A DNA stretch of 64,000 nt. It comes from Pseudomonas sp. TTU2014-080ASC (GTDB lineage: Bacteria; Pseudomonadota; Gammaproteobacteria; Pseudomonadales; Pseudomonadaceae). This document shows, one piece after another, positions 7,694-17,635 of this stretch; positions within the stretch are counted from its first letter, which is position 1; every line of letters starts with the position of its first letter. Location of the stretch: the NCBI RefSeq assembly GCF_001446935.1, contig NZ_LKKK01000001.1:124001-188000 (forward strand), written 5' to 3'. The notes beneath the pieces are model-generated. The model worked only from the letters and a program-made list of their open reading frames with translations, was not told the origin of the DNA and made no database searches. The position numbers were made by a program, and so were the translations under genes.

Positions 7694-8875
7694 TTACCAG
7701 TTCAGCACGACGCCCAGTGCCAGGGTGTCAGTGTCTTCGGCCAGGCCGCTGCCTTCTTTCGCATCAATCTCGTACTGGTTGTACTCGGCAACCAGTTTCA
7801 GGTTGTCGTTGATGGTGCGGAAGTAAGCGACGCCGCGAGTTTCATAATCGGCCTTAGTACCCAGACCGTTACCGTCATCCTCGGTCTTGCCGTAGGAGAT
7901 GGCGACGCGGTTTTTACCAAAGGTGTAGGAGCTCTGCAGCAGATAGCCAGTGCTGTCGATTTCACGCAGGCTTGGCTCACCCAGGTTGTTGGTGAAGAAC
8001 GGGTTGATGCCTTCAGCTTCGAAGCCAGAAGCAGTCACAGAGAAACCACCGATTTTGGCTTGTACGCCGTAGCCCAGGCCTTTGGAGTCAATAGTGTCCA
8101 CGCTGCTGTCGGTGTTTTCCGAGCTCTGCTGCATACCGTTGATCCAGGAGTAGATGGTCGCACCGCCTACGTCGAACTGGTAGCTGACTTCAGTTTCGTA
8201 GCGTGGCTGTTCCTGATAGGACTTGCCGAGCGCACTGTTATCGTTGGTATCAACCGGGTCCATGATACCGACAGCAATGCGCAGGCCTTCAGCCAGGTTG
8301 TTGTTGCGGTAGGTGATCTGAGCAGTCGGGAACGGATACGGATAGCCAGTACCGATATTGCCGAAGGACACGCCACCACCATCAACCAGACCCAGGGTAT
8401 CGCTGACGTTGCCGTAACCCGCCAGCAGCTCATCCAGGAAGATGTTGGAACGCGAGAACAGACCGAAGTCTTTACCAACCAGCACCTCGCCCCACTCAGG
8501 CGAAGTTACGGTGCCGTAGAACTGACGAACGTCGATAGCTGTATCGGTACCGCCCGACTCACCGTCGTTGATGGTGACCCAGAAGGACGAACGGGCAGCC
8601 AGTTTCAGGCCGTCGACTTCCTTACCGAAGTTGAAGCCAATCCAGTTTGGCAGGAAGCCCATTTTGACGCGGGACTGACGGCGGTCGTACTGCTCACCTT
8701 CGCGATCAACGTCACTGTTCACATAGAAGGCGTTGATGTAGCCGTCAGTGGAAAAGGTAACGTCATCCTGGTCATACAGGACAATCTCGGCAGCTGCGTG
8801 CTGAGCAGTCACCAGGGCTACAGCCGAGGCGAGCGCCAATGGCAGAAAACGGGTGCTGGCATTCTTGTTGTTCAT
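7694..8875 (-). CDS. Outer-membrane porin (Gram-negative porin family)
   Basis: A 393-residue beta-barrel porin. The signal peptide covers about 1-29 (MNNKNASTRFLPLALASAVA, cleaved after AAA near 28-29). The mature protein has alternating hydrophobic and aromatic strands, Gly/Asp-rich loops, an SRVKMGFLPNW segment and the typical terminal strand TLALGVVLNW ending in Trp. The ATG at 8875 has GGAGAG 4 bases upstream; the open frame extends to 8944 but without support. Substrate is unknown. The position next to the alcohol-oxidation regulators suggests, but does not prove, uptake of an oxidised carbon source. It is preceded by about 280 bases without a gene, enough for its own promoter. Confidence 0.88.
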   Translation of the reverse strand: MNNKNASTRFLPLALASAVALVTAQHAAAEIVLYDQDDVTFSTDGYINAFYVNSDVDREGEQYDRRQSRVKMGFLPNWIGFNFGKEVDGLKLAARSSFWVTINDGESGGTDTAIDVRQFYGTVTSPEWGEVLVGKDFGLFSRSNIFLDELLAGYGNVSDTLGLVDGGGVSFGNIGTGYPYPFPTAQITYRNNNLAEGLRIAVGIMDPVDTNDNSALGKSYQEQPRYETEVSYQFDVGGATIYSWINGMQQSSENTDSSVDTIDSKGLGYGVQAKIGGFSVTASGFEAEGINPFFTNNLGEPSLREIDSTGYLLQSSYTFGKNRVAISYGKTEDDGNGLGTKADYETRGVAYFRTINDNLKLVAEYNQYEIDAKEGSGLAEDTDTLALGVVLNW

Positions 8876-9153
8876 AACACTCTCCGGTGGATAGGACGAC
8901 TCGTAACGGTCAGTCGGTCGACGGTGATTATCAAAAACACCCACCAGCCCCCATACGCTGCCATAGCCCTGATCCCTTGCTGCTTTGGAGCGAACATCAG
9001 TCGCAGCGCCAAGGTTGTAATACCTGCACCTCCTAAGAAGCAGACCTAAAGACCCCTACCCAAAGTCTTACAACCCTCATAAACAGGCACACCAAAGGCG
9101 TACCCGACCAGGTGGCGAGCAAGAGTTATTAAAGGAAGGAAACCAGTGCCAGA

Positions 9154-11637
9154 TCAGGCTGACTGTTCGTGATTACTCAATACAAAGCGGCCGCCGTCAC
9201 CGCTGGCCAGTGCGCGTTGCGCAGCACAAGCCAACTCCGGTGTCAGGCAATGCAGATGGGCTGTTACCCGCTCAAGATGACTGCTCTCCAGCCCGGCAAG
9301 TTGCGCTTGCCAACACTGCTGCGCCAACCCATCGACACTGGCTGCCTCCAGTTGCAGCTGGTGGATTAGCGCCTCACATGCCCTGCTGACTTCCTGCTCA
9401 CTCAGGCTTTCCAGCCAGCCTGTGCGAGACAGAAGAAATGCCTGGATGTGCTCCAAAATGGCTGATGCCGACAGATGCGGAGATTGCACACCAAACAGTA
9501 ATCCGCGCCGCCCCTGAATCTGCCGGTACTGGCAAAAGACGGCATAGCCCAATTGCAATTCACTGCGAATACGCTGGTAGAAGCCACTCTGATGCAAGTG
9601 CGCAAGCAAGCGCCAACTGGCCTCGGTCAGAGGGGCAGAGTCCGGCTGAGGGCAGAACAGCAACAGTGCGGCTTCGCCTTCGGCGGAAATTTTCTTCCAT
9701 ACAGTCACTGCATGATCCAGCCCCCGGCATTCAGCCGGCCGGACTGCATCACTGGAAGCGAACAACGAAGCAACTGCCAATTGGTCCTCAGCACTGAACC
9801 CAATTCCCAGAGCCTCAACATGCATCGTGGCATAACGCTCACGCAGATGGGCGATCCCTTCATCAGCAGTGGCAGTTGGTTCGAGCATTTCGTTGCACTG
9901 CAATAAAAGCGCGCGGATCGGCATTCCCGAGAAGCCCGACGAGCCTTCGAATGCCGCTTTCCAACAGAGAATATCCGGATTGGCAAGACGCTCCATCAGC
10001 GCCCCAATTACCCGTGTGATCAAGCAGGCAGGCCCATCAATACGCAGTTCAAGGCTGGCCGCCGTACAGTCAATCTGCACACGGAAACCCAACTGTGCGG
10101 CCTGCTTCACGACCTTCTGCGAACACACTCGGACCAACTGACGCAGCCGCCCGCTGCCCAGCGGTGCGGCAAAGCTCAGACGCGCCAGCCATACCCCCTG
10201 CGCAACAGGGCGTGGGTGACTGTTTACGGGCTCAGGCATCCAGCGCAACCGGGCCGGGATAGGCAACCCAGGCCGCCGCGTGACCTGAGTGAGTAAGGGA
10301 TTGCTCCCCGGCACGCACCAGCCGGTGCTCACCTTGCCTTCTGGCTCCGGTGGCTGTTTCTGCATGCGCAACACAAAGCCAGTGCCCGGCCACACGGGTG
10401 AATCCTCAACCTGAGTGCGAATCACGACATAACGCTGCACATCCTGCATCTGTCTGATCAAACCCTTCACTACCGACTCATCACACGGCTCAGCAATACC
10501 GGCCGCGCTTGCTGCAAGCGCTCGGGCGAGCTGCAACGGTGCATTGCTAGTCTCTTGCCAAGATTTAACCTGCTGGTGATTGAACAGCAGCTGTTGGACG
10601 TCAGCATGTTTTTCGACAAACCCCAGCCAGTCATTCAGCAGGCGAAGCATTCGGGCTCCGTTGCTGACTCCGTGCAAACTGACTACGAGTACAGCCTGCT
10701 CGGCCTCTGCATACACAGGACGCACATAAATACCCTGACAGCCCTCAGACTGGCGTAGCTGCGCAGCAAAACTACCGACCTGTTCATCCATCAGACAAGC
10801 CGATAACAGATCAAGCGCATCCGCAGACTTCCCGGTCGCCAACTCCAACGCAAAGCCCAGGTGTACTCCAGACTCTTGTCCGGCAGGCAGCTGCATCCGC
10901 GCAGACTGAAAGCGCAGTGGCAAAAGCGAAACCGGTACAGCTGCGTCCTCAAGCGTGCACTCAGGCATAACTGAACCCATCTGCTGAGCGACTGCCCACA
11001 ACCACTCAAGCGGCTGCGGGCCGACGATGCTCAACTGGCAGTTACCACCGAAATAAAAACGCTGATGCCAGCTGCGTAAAGCCTGCTGGAAGGCAGGAAC
11101 GCCTACAGGCAAGGTTTCCCGGTTGCCTGCGACAAAATCGGCACAACGGTGCCCGGCCGCCATTGCCTGACCAAAAGCACACCCCAGCAGCGTCTCCGCA
11201 TCTTGGTTACGTGCTTCAAATTCGGCATGCACAACTTCACGCTCCCGCTCCTGCTCTACCTCACTCAGTAACGGGTGCACCAACATGTCGAACAAACGCA
11301 GCAAACCACCTTCAAGCTGAGCAGCAGGCACCTCGAAAAAGAACTCCGTATGTCGCGCCTGCGTGGTTGCGTTGACCTGCCCACCACAAGCCTGAACATA
11401 TGGCATAAGACGCTGATCGCCACAAAAGCGGGCAGAATCCAGAAACAACATATGCTCCAGAAAATGCGCCAATCCCGGATACCCCAGCGGCTCATCGTGG
11501 CTACCTGCAGCAACCCTGACACAGACACCTGCGCGCTTCAGCCATGGCTGGCTGAGCAATGACACAGACAAGCCATTAGGCAAGATGCGGACATCCGCAT
11601 GCGCGCTCGCACCGGTTGCGGTCAACAAGGCAGTCAT
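9154..11637 (-). CDS. pqqF: Pyrroloquinoline quinone biosynthesis peptidase PqqF (M16)
   Basis: An 827-residue M16 zinc metallopeptidase of PqqF type. The inverted zinc motif HFLEH is at 58-62 (His58, Glu61, His62), with a distal Glu in EREREVVHAEFEARN about 75 residues on. Two further inactive M16-like halves follow; the C-terminal part has LGYAVFCQYRQIQGRRGLLF. PqqF, with PqqG, trims the PqqA peptide crosslinked by PqqE before PqqC makes the cofactor. Here it stands alone: no pqqA-E genes are in the window. It is transcribed toward the porin. The length is a little above the usual 760-800. A clear Shine-Dalgarno is not obvious. Confidence 0.9.
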   Translation of the reverse strand: MTALLTATGASAHADVRILPNGLSVSLLSQPWLKRAGVCVRVAAGSHDEPLGYPGLAHFLEHMLFLDSARFCGDQRLMPYVQACGGQVNATTQARHTEFFFEVPAAQLEGGLLRLFDMLVHPLLSEVEQEREREVVHAEFEARNQDAETLLGCAFGQAMAAGHRCADFVAGNRETLPVGVPAFQQALRSWHQRFYFGGNCQLSIVGPQPLEWLWAVAQQMGSVMPECTLEDAAVPVSLLPLRFQSARMQLPAGQESGVHLGFALELATGKSADALDLLSACLMDEQVGSFAAQLRQSEGCQGIYVRPVYAEAEQAVLVVSLHGVSNGARMLRLLNDWLGFVEKHADVQQLLFNHQQVKSWQETSNAPLQLARALAASAAGIAEPCDESVVKGLIRQMQDVQRYVVIRTQVEDSPVWPGTGFVLRMQKQPPEPEGKVSTGWCVPGSNPLLTQVTRRPGLPIPARLRWMPEPVNSHPRPVAQGVWLARLSFAAPLGSGRLRQLVRVCSQKVVKQAAQLGFRVQIDCTAASLELRIDGPACLITRVIGALMERLANPDILCWKAAFEGSSGFSGMPIRALLLQCNEMLEPTATADEGIAHLRERYATMHVEALGIGFSAEDQLAVASLFASSDAVRPAECRGLDHAVTVWKKISAEGEAALLLFCPQPDSAPLTEASWRLLAHLHQSGFYQRIRSELQLGYAVFCQYRQIQGRRGLLFGVQSPHLSASAILEHIQAFLLSRTGWLESLSEQEVSRACEALIHQLQLEAASVDGLAQQCWQAQLAGLESSHLERVTAHLHCLTPELACAAQRALASGDGGRFVLSNHEQSA

Positions 11638-12038
11638 AAACGCAGGGCTCTGGTGGGCATATCAGGCGGAGCATCGGTGCCTACAACCACAGGGACAATA
11701 CTTCTTTGGTAGGAGCCCACTCAGAGCACGGCGCATGCAATGGCTCTAATCTGCGGCCTTCAGGCCTTAGCGCCTCCTCCAGAAGAACTACCGACACACA
11801 TTAGCGCTTTTACGTTCGATAACCGCCCGACATGCCGATTAGAGGATTGTTTGTGCTGCACTCAAGCAAGGAACATTGGTCTCACCGGGCTCTGGAACGG
11901 GCCATGGCCAATAAAAATAATGAGCGTCAGCCAGCGTAAACATCGCCTCTGACACCACTCATTCCTGTTTCGCCAAGTCTTCCTCGCCAGTCCAACTACT
12001 GGTCAGGCAGAGGACGCACAATCTGCAGGAATCCTTGC
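11638..12038. other. Intergenic region between pqqF and the MFS gene
   Basis: A 401-base divergent spacer between pqqF (minus) and the MFS transporter (plus). It must hold both promoters, but I see no clear -35/-10 pair, operator or conserved RNA. It contains the small palindrome GGCCTTCAGGCC near 11756. A 70-codon open frame here (11740-11952) has no ribosome site or family resemblance and is not called. Confidence 0.5.
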
Positions 12039-13388
12039 ATGAACCGCCACATTTCATCGCCCGAGACGGGCATTCTGGACGTTCAGTCCTTCATCAATAC
12101 TCAAGCCCTTTCCGCTCATCAGTGGCGCATCGTCCTGATGTGTTTCCTGATCGTTTTCCTCGATGGTCTCGACACCGCCGCGATGGGCTTTATCGCTCCG
12201 GCGCTAAGTCACGACTGGGGAATTGACCGCTCAAGCCTCGGGCCGGTTATGAGTGCAGCGCTGATCGGCATGATCTTCGGCGCACTTGGCTCCGGCCCAA
12301 TTGCTGACCGGTTCGGGCGTAAGCTAGTCCTTGTTGCTGCAGTCTTCCTGTTTGGCCTCTTCAGCCTGCTTTCTGCATACAGCAGCAATCTCGAGCAACT
12401 ACTGGCCCTGCGTTTTTTAACCGGTCTGGGTCTCGGCGCGGCAATGCCCAACGCCACAACTCTGCTTTCGGAGTACACCCCTGAACGCCTGAAGTCCCTG
12501 TTGGTAACCAGCATGTTCTGTGGCTTTAACCTGGGCATGGCCTCCGGCGGACTGATCTCAGCCTGGTTTATTCCGCACTACGGCTGGCAGAGTCTGCTGA
12601 TTATTGGTGGTGTGCTGCCGATACTGATGGCCGGCATCCTAATGGTCTGGCTTCCCGAGTCCGCCCGGTTTCTGGTGGTACGTAAGGCCAGCATCGAAAA
12701 AATTCGTAAAGTTCTTAGTCCGATTGCCCCGCAAGAAGTAGCCAAAGCCCGAAGTTTCAGCGTGCCGGAACTCAACAGCGTAGCGGCCAGTAACGTCTTC
12801 AAAATGATTTTCTCCAAGACCTACACCGCCGGTACTCTGCTGTTGTGGCTGACCTACTTTATGGGCTTGGTGATCGTTTACCTGCTCACCAGCTGGCTAC
12901 CGACACTGATGCGCGACAACGGTGCCAGCCTTGAACATGCCGCGTTTATCGGGGCCATGTTCCAGTTTGGCGGAGTACTAAGCGCCGTCGGCGTAGGCTG
13001 GGCTATGGATCGTTTCAACCCGCACAAAGTGATTGCCGGGTTCTACCTGTTAGCCGGGGTATTCGCTTACTGCGTCGGCCAGAGCCTTGGTGAGGTCACG
13101 CTACTTGCCACACTCGTTCTGCTCGCAGGCATGTGCGTCAATGGAGCCCAGTCTGCTATGCCCTCGTTGGCCGCACGTTTTTACCCGACCCAAAGCCGTG
13201 CTACCGGTGTTTCATGGATGCTTGGAATCGGCCGCTTCGGCGCAGTACTGGGCGCTTGGATCGGTGCTACTTTGCTCGGGTTGGGCTGGAACTTTGAACA
13301 AGTTCTGACTGCCCTGCTGGTTCCCGCGATCATAGCCAGCACGGCCATATTCATTAAGGGGCTGGTCAGTCACGCAGACGCTACCTAA
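12039..13388 (+). CDS. MFS transporter, aromatic acid:H+ symporter (AAHS) type
   Basis: A 449-residue, 12-helix major facilitator. Diagnostic features are the acidic first helix motif FLDGLDTAAMGFIAP (about 41-55, the DGxD of PcaK/BenK/VanK-type carriers) and the MFS loop motif GPIADRFGRK (about 88-97). A related loop, GWAMDRFNPHKV, occurs in the second half. AAHS carriers import 4-hydroxybenzoate, benzoate, vanillate or similar acids with protons across the inner membrane. No aromatic-degradation genes are nearby, so the substrate cannot be assigned. AGGA lies about 9 bases before the ATG. A 12-bp perfect hairpin follows the stop. Confidence 0.88.
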   Translation: MNRHISSPETGILDVQSFINTQALSAHQWRIVLMCFLIVFLDGLDTAAMGFIAPALSHDWGIDRSSLGPVMSAALIGMIFGALGSGPIADRFGRKLVLVAAVFLFGLFSLLSAYSSNLEQLLALRFLTGLGLGAAMPNATTLLSEYTPERLKSLLVTSMFCGFNLGMASGGLISAWFIPHYGWQSLLIIGGVLPILMAGILMVWLPESARFLVVRKASIEKIRKVLSPIAPQEVAKARSFSVPELNSVAASNVFKMIFSKTYTAGTLLLWLTYFMGLVIVYLLTSWLPTLMRDNGASLEHAAFIGAMFQFGGVLSAVGVGWAMDRFNPHKVIAGFYLLAGVFAYCVGQSLGEVTLLATLVLLAGMCVNGAQSAMPSLAARFYPTQSRATGVSWMLGIGRFGAVLGAWIGATLLGLGWNFEQVLTALLVPAIIASTAIFIKGLVSHADAT

Positions 13389-13406
13389 TCGGCAGCTACC
13401 CTACCG

Positions 13407-13435
13407 CTTTGCCTGCTCATCCCGAGCAGGCAAAG
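13407..13435 (+). terminator. Hairpin after the MFS gene
   Basis: A 12-bp perfect stem (CTTTGCCTGCTC with its complement) and a 5-base loop, 19 bases after the stop. It lacks a proper T-tract, so termination strength is uncertain. Confidence 0.5.
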
Positions 13436-14873
<1,438 letters not shown>

Positions 14874-14930
14874 ACAGCCCGCTTTAAGTGACGGTCCGTA
14901 AAACATAACAACATCTATCGGTAAGTAGGC

Positions 14931-14955
14931 AGGCAGGACTGCAATGGTCCTGCCT
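14931..14955 (+). terminator. Hairpin between the two lipase genes
   Basis: A 9-bp stem (AGGCAGGAC with GTCCTGCCT) with a 7-base loop, about 57 bases after the first lipase and without a run of T. It could be a partial terminator or an mRNA-stabilising structure. Confidence 0.4.
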
Positions 14956-15041
14956 ATTCCAGGGATTGAGGCAGAGATGCCTCTTTAGTGGCCGCCTCAT
15001 GGAAACATGAGTTTTATAAGTCTAAGAAGGAAGGACTCCTA

Positions 15042-16052
15042 ATGGATCTACATCGTCGCATCACCGCTCGCATGCCGCACAATTTACAGGCTAAAACGCT
15101 GGCTGCACTTTGCCTCAGCTCAACACTACTCGTAAGTACGCAGGCCAGCGCCGGGCTGCTGGATTTTCTATTTCCCAAGAAAGATGACTACACCCAAACA
15201 CGCTATCCAATCGTCCTGAGCCATGGCCTGTTTGGCTTCGGGCAGATTGCAGGCATTGACTATTGGTTTGGCATTCCCGGTGAACTGCGCAAAGGCGGCG
15301 CTGAAGTTCTTATTAGTGAATCTTCAGCGGTAAACAGTAATGAAGTCCGCGGCGAGCAACTTATCGCACAACTGGAACAATGGGCTGCAGCAAAAGGCTA
15401 CAAAAAGTTTAATTTGATCGGACATAGCCAAGGTGGAGGGGACGTTCGCTATGTACTCGGAGCCCGACCTGATCTGGTGGCCTCAGTCACTACCGTCGGG
15501 GCGTCACACAAAGGGTCCGGGGTTGCCGATGCAATCGACCTTGCCCCTGATAACCCAGCCATACGCGAGCCCATTGCTGCGGTCGTCAATGTTGTAGGCA
15601 AAACAATCAACCTGCTGAGCGGCAACATCCCCTTGCCTCCACAAGATGCCCTGGGTGCACTTGGCTCACTGACCACTGTAGGTGCAGCAGATTTCAACAG
15701 ACGCTTCCCTGCTGGTATACCAACTACTGCTTGCGGGGAAGGTTCGTATCAGTTGAACGGCATCCGCCTTTACTCATGGATCGGCAGCCACACGCTAACC
15801 AACCCCCTAGACGGTGGCAACGACCTCGGCATGGCAGCTGGAGCCCTGGTAAACAGGCTCATGGGCAAAGGCGACAGTGATGGTATGGCTCCAGTCTGTG
15901 GTTCTCACTTTGGGCAAGTCATTCGCGACAACTACGTCATGAACCACGTCGATGAAATCAACCATCTTTTCGGGAATGTAAGTCCACTCGAAACCAACCC
16001 GAAAACACTTTTCCGGCAGCACGCCAACCGCCTGAAACTTGCAGGTCTCTAA
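15042..16052 (+). CDS. Secreted triacylglycerol lipase, family I.1-like (second of tandem pair)
   Basis: A 336-residue paralogue of the upstream lipase. They share stretches such as [26 protein letters not shown] and the C-terminal [12 protein letters not shown]. The signal peptide ends near 37 (STQASA|GLL). The catalytic triad is Ser129 in GHSQGG, Asp280 in DSDGMAP and His302 in MNHVDEIN; the disulfide pair is Cys231/Cys286. The elbow GHSQGG differs from GHSHGG in the first copy, and the lid region (about 160-215) is clearly diverged, so the two probably differ in substrate. The ATG at 15042 has AAGGA upstream; an in-frame GTG at 14988 is ignored because the signal peptide would then start internally. 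The foldase gene follows 180 bases later. Confidence 0.92.
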   Translation: MDLHRRITARMPHNLQAKTLAALCLSSTLLVSTQASAGLLDFLFPKKDDYTQTRYPIVLSHGLFGFGQIAGIDYWFGIPGELRKGGAEVLISESSAVNSNEVRGEQLIAQLEQWAAAKGYKKFNLIGHSQGGGDVRYVLGARPDLVASVTTVGASHKGSGVADAIDLAPDNPAIREPIAAVVNVVGKTINLLSGNIPLPPQDALGALGSLTTVGAADFNRRFPAGIPTTACGEGSYQLNGIRLYSWIGSHTLTNPLDGGNDLGMAAGALVNRLMGKGDSDGMAPVCGSHFGQVIRDNYVMNHVDEINHLFGNVSPLETNPKTLFRQHANRLKLAGL

Positions 16053-16060
16053 TATAAATA

Positions 16061-16085
16061 GCGGGTTCTGCTTTGCAGAACCCGC
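16061..16085 (+). terminator. Strong hairpin between lipase and foldase genes
   Basis: An 11-bp perfect stem (GCGGGTTCTGC with GCAGAACCCGC) and a 3-base loop starts 8 bases after the second lipase stop. It lacks a strong T-tract (ACCGTTTGATTG follows). It could act as an attenuator that lowers foldase expression relative to lipase, or protect the lipase mRNA 3' end. Confidence 0.55.
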
Positions 16086-16232
16086 ACCGTTTGATTGCGA
16101 AATCTGGTTATGGGCCCTGCCATCCCTCACGGATAAAAGAGCTCCACTCTGACAGTTCCAATTCAGCCTCAAACAATAAAACCGCCTAAAAATGACGCAA
16201 ACTGCAATACATAAATCTAATCAGGTGTGAAC

Positions 16233-17252
16233 GTGAAAAAACTGCTTTTACTGATTACCGTGGCATTCATTGTCATTCTGGCTGCGATCATCTTGTTTAA
16301 CCCACAACCTAAAACCACTGCCGTATCACAGTCCCCACAGCCTGCAATAGCGTCCACCCCAATGGAACAAGTTACGCCAGGCAACAAAGCATCCGCACAG
16401 AAAAAGCTGCCACAAATGCCGTCGTACATGCGTGACACGGAAGTAGACGGCGTATTCAAAGTTGATGAGGCAGGCAACCTGCTTATCACCGACGACATCC
16501 GACGTATATTCGATTACTTCCTCAGTACGATTGGCGAAGAATCAGTGGAACAAAGTCTAAAGAGACTGCGAGGTTATATTGACAACCAGTTACAAGAGCC
16601 GGCCAAAAGCCAGGCGCACGAGATTCTTAATCAGTATCTGCAGTACCAGCATGAGCTTATTGCTTTAGAAATGGAGCACCCTCAAACCACTGACATCAAC
16701 ACTCTCGCCCAACGTGAAGCAGCGGTAAAAGCATTACGCGAACGGATATTCAGCAGTGAAGTCGTAGCAGCATTTTTCGGTAGAGAACAACTCTATAACG
16801 AGTTCACCCTACAACGCCTCACCATCCTGCACGACCCTAATCTAAGTGACGAAACCAAAACCGAACGCATCCAGCAACTGCGCGATGCACTTCCAGAAGA
16901 AATGCAGGATGACGCATTGACCCGCCTGCTAAGCGAGCTTAACCAAAAATCTGCAGCCCTTCAGGCCAATGGTGGAAGCGCCGCTGATCTGCGCAAATTA
17001 CGTCAGCAAACTGTCGGCGTAGAAGCCACTGAACGTCTGGAGCAGTTAGACAGCAAACGCTCTGAATGGCAAAACCGCCTGCTTGGATTCCAAGCTGAAA
17101 GACAAAAAATCAACGACAACACAGGGCTGAGCGACAACGAGAAAGAACAAGCCATCAAACGCCTGATGGAAGACAACTTCAGCGATACAGAGCGTCTGCG
17201 GATCGATGCCGCACTGCAGCTTTATGAGTTGCAGCAAAAAGAAAAGAAATAA
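16233..17252 (+). CDS. lif: Lipase-specific foldase (Lif/LipB family)
   Basis: A 339-residue steric chaperone. Residues 1-22 form a single membrane anchor (KKLLLLITVAFIVILAAIIL), followed by a Pro/Thr/Gln-rich linker (about 25-60) and a helical periplasmic domain. The family signature RxxFDYFLSxxGE is present (RRIFDYFLSTIGEE, near 92-105). The anchored foldase wraps around its lipase to give it active shape before type II secretion. It is the only foldase for two upstream lipases. The GTG at 16233 has AGGTG 5 bases before it; an earlier GTG at 16227 is the end of that ribosome site. The symbol is the generic family name. Confidence 0.93.
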   Translation: MKKLLLLITVAFIVILAAIILFNPQPKTTAVSQSPQPAIASTPMEQVTPGNKASAQKKLPQMPSYMRDTEVDGVFKVDEAGNLLITDDIRRIFDYFLSTIGEESVEQSLKRLRGYIDNQLQEPAKSQAHEILNQYLQYQHELIALEMEHPQTTDINTLAQREAAVKALRERIFSSEVVAAFFGREQLYNEFTLQRLTILHDPNLSDETKTERIQQLRDALPEEMQDDALTRLLSELNQKSAALQANGGSAADLRKLRQQTVGVEATERLEQLDSKRSEWQNRLLGFQAERQKINDNTGLSDNEKEQAIKRLMEDNFSDTERLRIDAALQLYELQQKEKK

Positions 17253-17269
17253 CTAATAATTGCATGACG

Positions 17270-17304
17270 GGCGTTGATAGGCATGTATCAACGCCTTGTT
17301 ATTT
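17270..17304 (+). terminator. Intrinsic terminator of the lipase-foldase cluster
   Basis: A 10-bp perfect stem (GGCGTTGATA with TATCAACGCC), a 6-base loop and a T-rich tail TTGTTATTT, 18 bases after the foldase stop. Confidence 0.85.
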
Positions 17305-17635
17305 GAGCGTTAAGAACTTGGCATGCCCCAGCTATTACTTTCTCAAGAGTTGCTGCAACTCCATCGCACTCTAGGTTTTCGCTGTCTTTTCTTTGAGATA
17401 AAAACCACAGCCCTACAAGTGACTCCATCTAGCTCGATAGCCTGCTGAAGTAAATTAAAATCATACTTGTAGCAAATAGGTAAACCTTAGATGGGCTCCC
17501 CCCTCCTCCCTTGATTAATATTGCTATATTTGCCAATGGCATTGCATCTGAAGCCGCTCACTCTCACAACATCGCAGGTATACTCCCCCGCCAAACCCTC
17601 TGCCGGGTTGCCACCGGCCTTATGAGTACATACCT
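17305..17635. other. Intergenic region upstream of the FAD oxidoreductase
   Basis: About 330 bases with no gene. The middle (17450-17535) is AT-rich with TTGATTAATATTGCTATAT, a plausible promoter zone for the downstream gene. I cannot fix a -35/-10 pair or any operator. Confidence 0.4.

Noticed and set aside
7685..9049. 454-codon plus-strand open frame
   Set aside because: Antisense to the porin gene; its composition mirrors the porin's third-position bias and it has no motif.
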